The notes under the pieces: generated by a model | Told to the model about the DNA's origin: nothing | The model's database searches: none | Seen by the model: the letters and a program-made list of their open reading frames with translations, nothing else | Made by a program: the position numbers and the translations under genes | NCBI GenBank assembly: GCA_016183065.1 | Contig: JACPFF010000030.1 | Location: 1-64,000, forward strand | Direction of reading: 5' to 3' | Origin: Deltaproteobacteria bacterium | Lineage (GTDB): Bacteria; UBA10199; GCA-002796325; JACPFF01 | DNA length: 64,000 nucleotides | Shown here: positions 16,576-25,805 of the stretch, piece after piece | Numbering within the stretch: the first letter of the stretch is position 1 | Layout of the letters: every line of letters begins with the position of its first letter

Positions 16576-17530
16576 CGATCCCCCTTCCGGTCACCTGGAC
16601 AAAGACCTCTTCCAGATCGCCCCCCTCGATCTGCAGGTCGCAGATTCGCTGCGCCGGCTCACACATCAGCTGCCGCATGAGGGCCTCGGTGAGTTCGCCC
16701 AGCCGATGGTCGCCCGCGGGCGGGCGGGCCAGAAGCCGGTAGCCATTCTGGGTGACCTCCCAGGTCCCGGGGATGTCACGCAACGCCTCGGGCGCGACCG
16801 GGTGCGCGAGATCGATCACCACGCGCCGGGAACAATAGCGGTGGATGAGCGTCCGCGGGGCATCGAGTTCGACGATCTGGCCGCGGTCGATGATCCCCAC
16901 CCGGTCGCAGAGGGCCTCGGCCTCGTCGATGTAGTGCGTGGTGAGGAGAATCGTCACGCCCTGGGCCCGGAGTTGGCGCAGGAGATCCCAGAGCTCGCGG
17001 CGCTGGGCGACGTCGACCCCCGCGGTCGGTTCGTCGAGGATCAGGACCCGCGGCTCGCCCATGAGGGCCCGGACGATCATGAGGCGGCGCTTCATCCCGC
17101 CCGAGAGGCGGAAATATTGTACGTCCCGCCTCTCCCAGAGTCCGAATTGCCGCAGCAGGGCCTCGGCACGCGCGCGGCTCGCCCGGATCGGCAATCCAAA
17201 GTATCCCCCCTGGAATTCGAGAATGCGATCGATCGGAAAGAAATATTCGACATTCACCTCTTGCGGCACAAAGCCGATGCACGGCTTGGTCCGCAAGGGG
17301 TTTTGCGACACGTCGACCCCATCGATCTCGACCCGACCGTCGGTGGGCCGTGCAAGACCGACGAGGCAACTGATGAGCGTCGTTTTCCCGGCGCCATTGG
17401 GCCCGAGCAGCCCGAAAAATTCTCCCTCGGGAATTTCCAGGGAGACGTCGTTTACAGCGGTCAACCCGTTGAATTTCTTGATTAAACCGTAAATACCAAT
17501 CGCCTGCCCCATATCGGGGGCCTGTAGCAT
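16556..17530 (-). CDS. ABC transporter ATP-binding protein
   Basis: A 324-residue ATPase that pairs with the downstream permease. It contains Walker A (GPNGAGKT), a Q-loop (GFVPQEVN), the ABC signature (RLSGGMKRR), Walker B (VLILDEP) and the switch His (TTHYIDEAE). A C-terminal extension of about 80 residues is typical of the YadG/DrrA-type exporters. An ATG at 17512 (MGQAIGIYG) is an alternative start. It is divergent from the small gene at 17774, and the region between holds likely promoters. Confidence 0.92.
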   Translation of the reverse strand: MLQAPDMGQAIGIYGLIKKFNGLTAVNDVSLEIPEGEFFGLLGPNGAGKTTLISCLVGLARPTDGRVEIDGVDVSQNPLRTKPCIGFVPQEVNVEYFFPIDRILEFQGGYFGLPIRASRARAEALLRQFGLWERRDVQYFRLSGGMKRRLMIVRALMGEPRVLILDEPTAGVDVAQRRELWDLLRQLRAQGVTILLTTHYIDEAEALCDRVGIIDRGQIVELDAPRTLIHRYCSRRVVIDLAHPVAPEALRDIPGTWEVTQNGYRLLARPPAGDHRLGELTEALMRQLMCEPAQRICDLQIEGGDLEEVFVQVTGRGIDAAAHP

Positions 17531-17688
17531 AGTTCTGGAGACTGCGCACCCCGGATTTTGCGGTTTTTGGGGCGAGTAACCCCCATTGGCCCGGCAATCG
17601 GGCCGCAGAAAAGTTCCTCCGTCTGACGGAGAATTTCATATTTTTCAATGACTTATGTTGATCTCCGTCTACAGATAACGCCGCATAA

Positions 17689-17716
17689 TTGTTGGCATTT
17701 ATGTTGCTGTTATAAG
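17689..17716 (+). promoter_or_regulatory. Possible sigma70-type promoter
   Basis: TTGTTG at 17689-17694, a 16-base spacer and TATAAG at 17711-17716 sit about 55 bases before the gene starting at 17774, inside the AT-rich divergent spacer. The match is moderate and this is offered only as a candidate. Two nearby hairpins, GGCCCG/CGGGCC around 17588 and CTCCGTC/GACGGAG around 17620, could affect expression of the divergent genes. Confidence 0.3.
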
Positions 17717-17773
17717 GGATAGGTTGCCAGTCGTCGGTTGGAGGCATTGGAGGAAAGAGTCAGGGGGCTTGAG

Positions 17774-18112
17774 ATGGGAGCACCAAAGCGGAAACGGGAA
17801 CTCGATAACGGTGGACGGCTGATGATCAGTACCGAAACCACCTTCTCACAGAGAAAGAAAGACCCGATCCTGGAGCTTCAGCTCTCCATGGCCGCGAGTT
17901 CCATCAATCATGAATATGCCCGCATCGAATACGACGAAACCCCCGACCGTGAACGGCGCGAACAATTGCTCGATTACATGGAAGAGTGCCGCTCAAAATA
18001 TGTCGACGCGCGTGAACAGCTCCAGATGATGAGCCCCAGTACGGTCGACCGCTTTGAAGCCGAATTGATCCAGCAGAAAAAGATGACCCTGAACGATCAG
18101 CCGATGTGCTAA
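17774..18112 (+). CDS. Small unknown protein, charged and helical
   Basis: A protein of 112 residues. The ATG at 17774 has AGGGGG six bases upstream, better than the TTG at 17738. The sequence is charged and helical (INHEYARIEYDETPDRERRE; YMEECRSKYVDAREQLQ) with no membrane segment, signal or zinc motif apart from isolated cysteines. It converges with pyrF, 12 bases separating their ends. Function unknown. Confidence 0.65.
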   Translation: MGAPKRKRELDNGGRLMISTETTFSQRKKDPILELQLSMAASSINHEYARIEYDETPDRERREQLLDYMEECRSKYVDAREQLQMMSPSTVDRFEAELIQQKKMTLNDQPMC

Positions 18113-18124
18113 TTCCCGAACGCC

Positions 18125-18832
18125 TTACCCGATATCACGAAGGATGGCTTTGACCACGGCCCGGGGATCCGGGGCCTCGGTGATGGGGCGTCCGACCACG
18201 AGATAGTCGGCACCGGCTTCGATCGCCTGCCGGGGGTGTCCAATGCGGCGCTGGTCATCGGGTCGTTCGCCCGCCATGCGGATGCCGGGGGTTACGATCA
18301 GAAAATGTTCGCCACAGGTCTGCCGGATCATCTGGATTTCGAGGGGGGAGGCATTCACCCCATCCATCCCCATGTCGCGCGCGAGCTGCGCCAACCGGAC
18401 GACCTGTTCGCGGACCTCGAACTGGACCCCGATGTCGCCGAGCGATTCCATGCTCGTCAGCACGGTCGCGGCAATGAGTTTCGGCGGCGTCGTGCCGGCG
18501 GCCTGGGCCACGGCATTGCGGGCCTCTTCCATCATGCGGGCCCCGCCGGAGGCGTGGATGTTCAGCAGGGCCACACCGAGCCGCGTGGCACATGCCACAG
18601 CCTTGGCCACGGTACTCGGAATGTCGTGATACTTGAGATCGAGAAAGACCTGGCATTCTGCCTCGCGGATCATCTCGATGACGCCCGGACCGCAGGCGGT
18701 AAAGAGTTCAATCCCCACCTCAAAATTGACCACATCTCCCCGGAGGAGTTCGACCATTTCCTGGGCACGGACGAGCGAGTCGCCGTCGAGCGCGACCACG
18801 AGTTTCTGACGGGCGCCGGTCTTACGTGACAT
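18125..18832 (-). CDS. pyrF: Orotidine 5'-phosphate decarboxylase
   Basis: Last step of UMP synthesis, converting OMP to UMP and CO2. The protein has 235 residues. The catalytic D-x-K-x-x-D motif is present as DLKYHD, with substrate-binding HASGG and VTPGIR, and a C-terminal YLVVGRPIT phosphate loop. Its start overlaps the end of proS by 11 bases. It is the last gene of the long minus-strand run from trmFO. Confidence 0.96.
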   Translation of the reverse strand: MSRKTGARQKLVVALDGDSLVRAQEMVELLRGDVVNFEVGIELFTACGPGVIEMIREAECQVFLDLKYHDIPSTVAKAVACATRLGVALLNIHASGGARMMEEARNAVAQAAGTTPPKLIAATVLTSMESLGDIGVQFEVREQVVRLAQLARDMGMDGVNASPLEIQMIRQTCGEHFLIVTPGIRMAGERPDDQRRIGHPRQAIEAGADYLVVGRPITEAPDPRAVVKAILRDIG

Positions 18833-20585
18833 CGGGTCCCCCGCGACGAAAGTGCGCCAGTGTTTCGTGTATCGTTGTGGTCACGTCCTGCAACGACATC
18901 ATCCGTGCATCTCCTGTGCAACGCTCTTTCAGCTCCAGGCTCCCCGTTTCGACACCCTTCCCGCCAATCACCACCTGATACGGAATGCCAATGAGCTCTG
19001 CATCGGCAAATTTGACACCGGCCCGTTCCTGCCGATCATCGTACAATACTTCGACCCCCGCGGTCGTCAAGGTTTCATATGCGCGATCCGCATAGGCCCG
19101 GTGCTCGGGATTTTTTCCGTTCAGCAGGAGGAGTGCCACATGATACGGCGCGATCGGGAGTGGCCAGAGCATCCCGCGGTCGTCGTGGTGTTGTTCAATG
19201 GCCGCTGCTGCCGTCCGGCCGATGCCGAGGCCATAGCAGCCCATGGTCATGGTGACGGCCTTCCCGTCCTGGTCGAGAAATTGGGCCGCAAAGGGTTTGG
19301 CATATTTCGTGCCGAGCTTGAAGAGGTGTCCCACCTCAATGCCGCGCATGATGGCGAGCCGCCCGTCGCTGCACCGGGGGCAGGGATCACCGGCCACCAC
19401 CGATTGGAGATCGGCATACTGGTCGGGGACGAAATCGCGACCGGGCACCACATGGCAGACGTGATAGTCGGTCTCGTTGGCACCCGTTGCCGCGTCCCGC
19501 ATCTGTGCGATGGCATGATCGGCAACCACCGTAACCGCGCCAATCCCCTCCACAACGCGCGGCAGACCGATGGGGCCGGCAAAACCGACCGCCGCACCGG
19601 TGAGTTGTCTGATCGCCGCCTCATCGGCCAAGGTCACAAAATCGGCGCCGATCGCGGTTTGCAACTTATGCTCATTGAGGAGCGTATCGCCGGGGATGAG
19701 CGCCACGACGAGTCCGCCATCGCGCAGATAGATGAGGGTTTTGATCATCTCTGCGGCCGTCAGCCCGAGCAGACCGACGACATCATCCACCCCGCCCAAT
19801 CCCGGAGTATGGACTTTCCTGACGGCAGGGATCGACGCAGCATCGCGTGCGGCCGTGACAGTCTCCTTCCGCCGCTTTTCCGCCATTTCGACATTGGCCG
19901 CATAGCCGCACGCACAGGAGGCGACTTCGGATTCGCCGGTCTCGGCCAGGACCATCACTTCGTGGGATGAACGCCCGCCGATGCTCCCGGTCGCGGCCTC
20001 GACCACGCACGATGAGAGGCCGCAGCGCGCAAAAATGCGCTGATAAGCGGCGCACATGACCTCGTATTCGCGGTCCAGATCGGCATCGGTCGCATGAAAA
20101 GAGTAGGCATCTTTCATGAGAAATTCGCGGCCACGCATCAGGCCAAAGCGCGGACGGATTTCGTCACGGAATTTCGTCTGAATCTGGTAGAGATTGTGCG
20201 GCAGCTCCTTGTACGAGTGGACCACGCTCGCCACGAGCGGGGTGATAATCTCTTCGTGTGTCGGACCGAAACAGTAGGCGCGATCATGCCGATCCTTCAG
20301 GCGAAGCAACTCCTTCCCGTAGGCCTGCCATCGGCCGCTCTGCTCCCAGAGCTCTGCGGGAATCACGCACGGCATCTGCACTTCCTGGCATCCGACGCGA
20401 TCGAGTTCCTCGCGCACAATCTGGGAAATCTTTTGCAGCACCCGCCAGCCGAGCGGCAGATAATTGTAGATACCGCGCGCCACCTGGCGGATATAGCCGG
20501 CCCGCAGCATGAGCTGATGCGAGACGACTTCTCCCTCGGAGGGCATTTCACGGAGCGTGGGGATCAAGGCACGGGAATACCGCAT
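18822..20585 (-). CDS. proS: Prolyl-tRNA synthetase, bacterial type
   Basis: Charges tRNA-Pro. The protein has 587 residues, matching the bacterial form with a YbaK-like editing insertion (about residues 240-390). Class II motifs include RQVARGIYNYLPLG and the motif 2 stretch FRDEIRPRFGLMRGREF; a motif 3 region (CYGLGIGRT) comes before the anticodon-binding domain. It overlaps pyrF and lies 79 bases after purA. Confidence 0.97.
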   Translation of the reverse strand: MRYSRALIPTLREMPSEGEVVSHQLMLRAGYIRQVARGIYNYLPLGWRVLQKISQIVREELDRVGCQEVQMPCVIPAELWEQSGRWQAYGKELLRLKDRHDRAYCFGPTHEEIITPLVASVVHSYKELPHNLYQIQTKFRDEIRPRFGLMRGREFLMKDAYSFHATDADLDREYEVMCAAYQRIFARCGLSSCVVEAATGSIGGRSSHEVMVLAETGESEVASCACGYAANVEMAEKRRKETVTAARDAASIPAVRKVHTPGLGGVDDVVGLLGLTAAEMIKTLIYLRDGGLVVALIPGDTLLNEHKLQTAIGADFVTLADEAAIRQLTGAAVGFAGPIGLPRVVEGIGAVTVVADHAIAQMRDAATGANETDYHVCHVVPGRDFVPDQYADLQSVVAGDPCPRCSDGRLAIMRGIEVGHLFKLGTKYAKPFAAQFLDQDGKAVTMTMGCYGLGIGRTAAAAIEQHHDDRGMLWPLPIAPYHVALLLLNGKNPEHRAYADRAYETLTTAGVEVLYDDRQERAGVKFADAELIGIPYQVVIGGKGVETGSLELKERCTGDARMMSLQDVTTTIHETLAHFRRGGPDVT

Positions 20586-20664
20586 GGACGCCTTGTAGCG
20601 GAGGGGGCAAAAAAGTCAATCACATGGCGAAGATGGAGATCTCTGTTCTTTCTCCCAACACGCC

Positions 20665-21954
20665 CTAGTCGAACATCCGGGCAAGCCGCACATGATCGCG
20701 GCGATCTGGACCGTAGGAGAGGATGCCGACCGGTACGCCGATCAGGATTTCGAGTCGTGAGAGAAAGTGGCGCAACGCTGCCGGCAGATCTGCCGCTGAC
20801 GTTACGCCCCGGCACGAGTTCTTCCACCCGGGGAGTGATTCGTACAGGGGCTCAACAGCCGCGAGATCTTCGAGCGCCATGGGCCACGTCGTCAATGGTT
20901 GACCGCGCAGTCGATATCCCACACCGATCCGGACCGTCTCGCACGATTCCAGGACATCGACCTTGGTCAGGGCCAGGTGGGTGAATCCGTTGATCTGCGC
21001 GGCCCGGCGCAACGCCACGGCATCGAGCCATCCGCAGCGTCGGGGCCGCCCGGTCGTTGAGCCGAATTCATGGCCGCGCTCCTGCAGGCGCGCGCCCATA
21101 TCGTCCGTCAGTTCCGTGGGAAACGGTCCCGCGCCCACGCGCGTGCAGTAGGCCTTGGCCACACCAATGACGTGCGTCAGTGCCGTCGGGCCGAGGCCAC
21201 TGCCGCTCGCGGCACCGGCCGCCACGGTGGTGGATGACGTCACATACGGGTAGGTCCCATGGTCGACATCGAGCGCGGTCCCCTGTGCGCCTTCGAGGAG
21301 GATCCGTTTCCCGGCCCGCACCCCCTCATGCAACAACGCCACCGTGTCGGTGACAAAGGGCTGCAGCGCATTCCCGTACGCCACATACTGTTCGATCGTC
21401 TTCTCGATCGCCGCGGGCTTCCCGCCCAGCATGATTTCAATGTAGCGATTCAGTTCTGGGAGGATCTCGTGCAATCGCCGCTGAAGCCGATCGGGATTGA
21501 CGAGGTCGCCGCAGACCAGTCCACGCCGGCCGATCTTTGCCTCATAGGCCGGGCCAATGCCGCGTTTCGTCGTCCCGATCCCGCTGTCACCGGCCGCGAC
21601 CTCCCGCAACAGATCGATCTGTTGATGTTGCGGCAACACCACATGTGCCGAGATGCTCACAAAAAGACGACCGGCCAGGTCCAGGCCCAATGTCCGGCAC
21701 GCCGCAATCTCGCGGAGCGCAACCTCCGGATCGAGGACCACGCCATTGCCGATCACACACGTGCCGTGCGGATGGAGCACCCCGGACGGCAGCAGATGAA
21801 AGACTGTCCGCTGGCCGTCGACGACCAGCGTGTGACCCGCGTTGGCCCCGCCCTGAAACCGGACGACGACATCGACTTCAGGCGTGAGGAGATCGACGAT
21901 CTTCCCTTTCCCCTCATCACCCCATTGTGCGCCGATCACGACGACTGCGGTCAT
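20665..21954 (-). CDS. purA: Adenylosuccinate synthetase
   Basis: First committed step from IMP to AMP, GTP-dependent. The GTP-binding GAQWGDEGKGK signature is at the N-terminus, followed by NAGHTLVVDG and the GTTKRGIGPAY signature. The ATG at 21954 is chosen because it is preceded by AAGGACGG; an upstream ATG at 21969 is possible. At about 429 residues it has normal length. It sits between argF and proS in the same direction. Confidence 0.97.
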   Translation of the reverse strand: MTAVVVIGAQWGDEGKGKIVDLLTPEVDVVVRFQGGANAGHTLVVDGQRTVFHLLPSGVLHPHGTCVIGNGVVLDPEVALREIAACRTLGLDLAGRLFVSISAHVVLPQHQQIDLLREVAAGDSGIGTTKRGIGPAYEAKIGRRGLVCGDLVNPDRLQRRLHEILPELNRYIEIMLGGKPAAIEKTIEQYVAYGNALQPFVTDTVALLHEGVRAGKRILLEGAQGTALDVDHGTYPYVTSSTTVAAGAASGSGLGPTALTHVIGVAKAYCTRVGAGPFPTELTDDMGARLQERGHEFGSTTGRPRRCGWLDAVALRRAAQINGFTHLALTKVDVLESCETVRIGVGYRLRGQPLTTWPMALEDLAAVEPLYESLPGWKNSCRGVTSAADLPAALRHFLSRLEILIGVPVGILSYGPDRRDHVRLARMFD

Positions 21955-21972
21955 CTCTCCGTCCTTCATCCT

Positions 21973-22899
21973 TCAACGGGCCATCAGCTGTTCGAGCAGG
22001 GCCTTCTGCAGATGGAGCCGATTTTCCGCCTGATCAAAGATGCGCGATTGCGGACCATCCATGACCTCGGAGGTGATCTCTTCTTCGCGATGCGCGGGGA
22101 GACAATGCAAGACAATGGCCTCGCGGTGGGCGAGCTGCATCAGCGCGCGATTGACCTGGAACGGCGCGAAATACTCCTTCTTCTGTGCGGTCCGTTCCCC
22201 TTCCTGCCCCATGCTCACCCACGTATCGGTATTGACGACGATCGCATCGCGGACTGCGGCCTGTGGATCATGGCCGATCGAGATATGGCGATGCGATCCG
22301 GCGGTGATCCGTTGCAGGAGTTCTGCATCCGGCTCATAGCCCTGCGGCGTGGCAATCGCGAGCGGAAAGCCGAGCACCAGGGCGGCCTCGATCCAGCTGT
22401 TGGCCATATTGTTGCCATCGCCGACATAGGCAATCTTGCCGTCGCGCAACAGTCGTTCCACACCGAAGTTTTCCACCACGGTAAAAAGATCGGTGAGGAC
22501 CTGACACGGATGGGAACGGTCGGTCAACCCGTTGATGATCGGAATCGTGGTCGCCTGCGCCATATCGACGACCGATTGCTGGTGAAAGGTCCGGATCAGG
22601 ATGCCGTCGACATAGCGTGACATGACCCGCGCGGTATCACTGTACGTTTCTCCGCGCTCCAATTGGGACGTACTCGACGCCAGGTGAATGGCATGACCTC
22701 CGAGCTGGAACATCCCGACTTCAAAGGAGAGGCGCGTGCGCGTCGATGGTTTCTCAAAGATCATGGCCAGTGTCTTTCCGGCCAGGGTGAGGTGCGGTTT
22801 CCCCGCACGCGTTTCCCGCTTGAGAACCGTCGCCCGTTCAAACAGGGCAAGGATCTCCTTGCGCGAACAGTCTTCGATGGTCAGTACATGGCGTCCCAT
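21973..22899 (-). CDS. argF: Ornithine carbamoyltransferase
   Basis: Makes citrulline from ornithine and carbamoyl phosphate in arginine synthesis. The protein has 308 residues. The carbamoyl-phosphate motif STRTR, the HPCQ motif, the ornithine-loop region (TDTWVSMGQE) and the catalytic HCLPAHR are all visible. It lies 10 bases after hslU; no other arginine gene is in the window. Confidence 0.97.
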   Translation of the reverse strand: MGRHVLTIEDCSRKEILALFERATVLKRETRAGKPHLTLAGKTLAMIFEKPSTRTRLSFEVGMFQLGGHAIHLASSTSQLERGETYSDTARVMSRYVDGILIRTFHQQSVVDMAQATTIPIINGLTDRSHPCQVLTDLFTVVENFGVERLLRDGKIAYVGDGNNMANSWIEAALVLGFPLAIATPQGYEPDAELLQRITAGSHRHISIGHDPQAAVRDAIVVNTDTWVSMGQEGERTAQKKEYFAPFQVNRALMQLAHREAIVLHCLPAHREEEITSEVMDGPQSRIFDQAENRLHLQKALLEQLMAR

Positions 22900-22909
22900 A
22901 GTCCCTCCC

Positions 22910-24262
22910 TCAGAGGATGTAGCGACTCAGATCCCGGTCCTTGACAATATCGGCCAGGCGGGATTCCACATAATGGCGATCAATCACCACATGGTGTCCC
23001 GGTTTTTCCGGCGCCTCAAAGGCGATCTCCTCGAGCACGCGCTCGAGCACGGTGTGCAACCGGCGTGCCCCGATATTTTCCGTCTGCTCGTTGAGCGCCA
23101 CGGCCATGTCGCAGATGGCATCGATCCCGTCGGTGGCAAAGGCAAGCCCGACCCGCTCGGTCTCCATCAGCGCGGTGTATTGCCGCGACAGCGAATTCTG
23201 CGGCTCGGTCAGAATCCTGAAAAAATGTTCCCGCGTGAGGGGATGGAGTTCCACGCGGATCGGAAAGCGTCCCTGCAGCTCCGGAATCAGGTCCGAGGGC
23301 TTCGACATGTGAAACGCCCCCGCGGCAATGAAGAGGATATGGTCGGTCCGGACCATCCCGTGTTTGGTCATGACCGACGATCCCTCGACAATGGGAAGGA
23401 TGTCCCGCTGCACCCCTTCGCGCGAGACATCGGGTCCGTGCTGACGATCCCCCCCGGCGATTTTGTCGATCTCGTCGAGGAAGACGATGCCGGATTGCTC
23501 GGTCCGTTCCACCGCGAGTTTCTTGACCGCGTCCATGTCGATCATCTTCCCCGCCTCTTCCTGCGTGAGAACGTCGAGGGCCTCGGGGACCTTCACTTTT
23601 TTCGGTTTGCGATGTTGCGGCATGAATTGCGACATCATCTCCTTGATATTCTGTCCCATCTCTTCCAACCCGCCCGGCGTCATGATTTCAATGGCCGGGA
23701 TCACGGGGCCTTGCGGTGGCGTTTCCAGTTCCACCTCTTCCTGATCGAGTTTGCCGTGCCGCAGGAGTTGCCGCAGTCGCGCGCGAACCGCCTTTGGTGT
23801 CTGCTCGCCCGTGAGCCCACTCTCCACCACCATGGCCTCGGCCCGATCGATGGAGATCAGATCGAGGACCCGGTCTTCCGCGGCCTCGGCAGCCCGCACG
23901 GTGATCTTGCGCGTCTCCTCCTCGCGGAGCATCTTGACGGCAATGTCGGTCAACTCGCGGATGATCGATTCCACATCCTTGCCGACGTAGCCGACTTCGG
24001 TGAATTTCGAGGCCTCCACCTTGATGAACGGGGCATTGGCGAGCCGCGCCAGCCGGCGGGCAATTTCCGTTTTGCCGACGCCGGTCGGTCCGATCATGAT
24101 GATGTTCTTCGGCGTGATTTCGTCCCGGAGATCGCCGGCCACGTGCTGTCGCCGCCACCGGTTGCGCATGGCCACGGCCACAGCCCGTTTCGCCTTCTCC
24201 TGGCCGATGATGTATCGATCGAGTTCGGAGACGATCTCCCGCGGCGTGAATTGCGTACTCAC
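22910..24262 (-). CDS. hslU: HslU, ATPase of the HslUV protease
   Basis: AAA+ unfoldase that feeds substrates to HslV. The protein has 450 residues. Walker A is GPTGVGKT and Walker B is [12 protein letters not shown]; an intermediate (I) domain lies around residues 110-230 and the sensor 2 region (RRLHTVLE) is near the end. The C-terminus ends in SRYIL, close to the usual form that docks into HslV. The start overlaps the hslV stop by four bases, so the stoichiometric pair is translationally coupled. Confidence 0.97.
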   Translation of the reverse strand: MSTQFTPREIVSELDRYIIGQEKAKRAVAVAMRNRWRRQHVAGDLRDEITPKNIIMIGPTGVGKTEIARRLARLANAPFIKVEASKFTEVGYVGKDVESIIRELTDIAVKMLREEETRKITVRAAEAAEDRVLDLISIDRAEAMVVESGLTGEQTPKAVRARLRQLLRHGKLDQEEVELETPPQGPVIPAIEIMTPGGLEEMGQNIKEMMSQFMPQHRKPKKVKVPEALDVLTQEEAGKMIDMDAVKKLAVERTEQSGIVFLDEIDKIAGGDRQHGPDVSREGVQRDILPIVEGSSVMTKHGMVRTDHILFIAAGAFHMSKPSDLIPELQGRFPIRVELHPLTREHFFRILTEPQNSLSRQYTALMETERVGLAFATDGIDAICDMAVALNEQTENIGARRLHTVLERVLEEIAFEAPEKPGHHVVIDRHYVESRLADIVKDRDLSRYIL

Positions 24263-24804
24263 ACGACCTCCACCGTCAATTCGGTATTGGTAAAGACGCA
24301 GATCTCGGCGGCCACCATCATCGATTCACGGCAGATCGTCTCGGCATCGAGTGCGGTATGGCGCATCAACCCGCGCGCCGCGGCCAATGCATAGTTGCCG
24401 CCCGAGCCGATGGCGGCAATCCCGTCATCCGGGGCGACCACATCGCCGGTGCCGGAGACGATGAGCGCCTCGGTCTTGTCCGCCACGATCAGGAGGGCCT
24501 CCAACCGGCGCAACGCGCGGTCGAGCCGCCAATCCTTGGCCAGCTCCACCGCCGCGCGCATCAGGTTGCCGCTGTAGGCATCGAGCTTCTTCTCAAAGCG
24601 TTCGAACAGGGTAAAGGCATCGGCACTCGATCCGGCAAAACCGGCGATGATGGTGTCATTGAACAATCGCCGCACCTTGCGCGCCGACCGTTTCACGACC
24701 GTGTTGCCGATACTCACCTGTCCGTCCCCGGCCATGGCCGTCGTGTCATTGCGACGCACAGAGAGAATCGTTGTGGAACGAATGTCCATACGCAGTGGCC
24801 CCAC
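24259..24804 (-). CDS. hslV: HslV, peptidase of the HslUV protease
   Basis: Threonine protease of the proteasome beta type. The family signature [10 protein letters not shown] is present, with [11 protein letters not shown] and ARKVRRL. The catalytic Thr must be exposed by removal of a short N-terminal extension, about 10 residues if translation begins at the GTG at 24804, which has AGGAG seven bases upstream; an ATG five codons later is an alternative. The total is 181 residues. It lies 18 bases after xerC and overlaps hslU. Confidence 0.96.
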   Translation of the reverse strand: MGPLRMDIRSTTILSVRRNDTTAMAGDGQVSIGNTVVKRSARKVRRLFNDTIIAGFAGSSADAFTLFERFEKKLDAYSGNLMRAAVELAKDWRLDRALRRLEALLIVADKTEALIVSGTGDVVAPDDGIAAIGSGGNYALAAARGLMRHTALDAETICRESMMVAAEICVFTNTELTVEVV

Positions 24805-24822
24805 GAGCTGTCTCCTAATGCA

Positions 24823-25722
24823 CTACGCCTTCGGATGGGTCTTATCGTAAACTTCCATCAATTGGTCAACACTGACGTGAGTATATTTCTGCGTGGTCGA
24901 GAGGCTTGCGTGCCCGAGGAGTTCCTGGATGCCGCGCAGATCCGCACCCTGATTGAGCAGGTGCGTCGCAAAAGTGTGGCGCAAGACGTGCGGGGTCACC
25001 CGTTTGTTGAGGGCGGTTGCCGAGAGATACTTGCGAATCATCCGTTCCACGCTCCGTGCGGTCAACCGGCCACCCCGGCGATTCACAAAGAGCGCGGTCT
25101 CATCGCCCTTGGCCAATTCATTGCGCCGGGCGATATAGTCCTGCAGGGCTCCGATCGCCTTCGGCGTGACCGGCACAATCCGCTCCTTCTGCCCCTTCCC
25201 CAACACACGGACTTTCTGCTCGGTCAGGTCGAGATCGTGCAGATTGAGTCCCACGAGCTCGCTCACGCGGAGCCCGGACGAATAGATCAGTTCCATGACG
25301 GCCTTGTCGCGCAGACTTAAGAGATCGGTCCCATGGGGCATGTCGAGGAGCTGAAAGGCCTCGTCCACGCTCAAGAATCGCGGGACCCGTTTCGGAATCT
25401 TCGGAGTGGCCACCTCTTTTGCCGGGTTGGTGGTCATCCCCCCCTGCCGGATCCAGAATTGAAAAAAACTCCGCAACGAGGCCAGTTTGCGGGCCACAGA
25501 CGCCGGATGATGCCTGTCGAGCAACGTCCCGATATAGGCCCGGACCATCTCGGCATCGATGAGCTTCAGTATGCGCGTCCCCTGCCGCGGGACTGCCGGT
25601 TCTTTGTCGAAGAAGTATTGAAAAAAATGGCGCAGGTCCGCGAGATAATTTTTATGGGTGTGGGGTGACGCACCGCGTTCTTTCAGGAGGTATTGCGAGT
25701 ACATTTCCAGCAAATCGATCAT
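24823..25722 (-). CDS. xerC: Tyrosine recombinase XerC-type
   Basis: Site-specific recombinase of the XerC/D type that resolves chromosome dimers at dif. The protein has 299 residues. A SAM-like core-binding domain occupies residues 1-100, followed by the catalytic domain with the Arg in SSGLRVSEL, Lys in LGKGQKER, HVLRHT, HASLSTTQKY and the nucleophilic Tyr in that last motif. Its place just before hslV-hslU is a known conserved arrangement (also seen with codY in Firmicutes). No dif site was found in the window. Confidence 0.93.
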   Translation of the reverse strand: MIDLLEMYSQYLLKERGASPHTHKNYLADLRHFFQYFFDKEPAVPRQGTRILKLIDAEMVRAYIGTLLDRHHPASVARKLASLRSFFQFWIRQGGMTTNPAKEVATPKIPKRVPRFLSVDEAFQLLDMPHGTDLLSLRDKAVMELIYSSGLRVSELVGLNLHDLDLTEQKVRVLGKGQKERIVPVTPKAIGALQDYIARRNELAKGDETALFVNRRGGRLTARSVERMIRKYLSATALNKRVTPHVLRHTFATHLLNQGADLRGIQELLGHASLSTTQKYTHVSVDQLMEVYDKTHPKA

Positions 25723-25805
25723 GGGTCTCCTCTCCTTCCCGTCCTAAAAGAGGCGTTTTTGCTTCTGTGGTCTTTACCCCCATCCCCACGGAGAATGCAA
25801 CACAA

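Noticed and set aside
22736-24394. 552-codon plus-strand open frame opposite hslU
   Set aside because: It is antisense to hslU, spans the overlap with hslV and has no recognisable domain.
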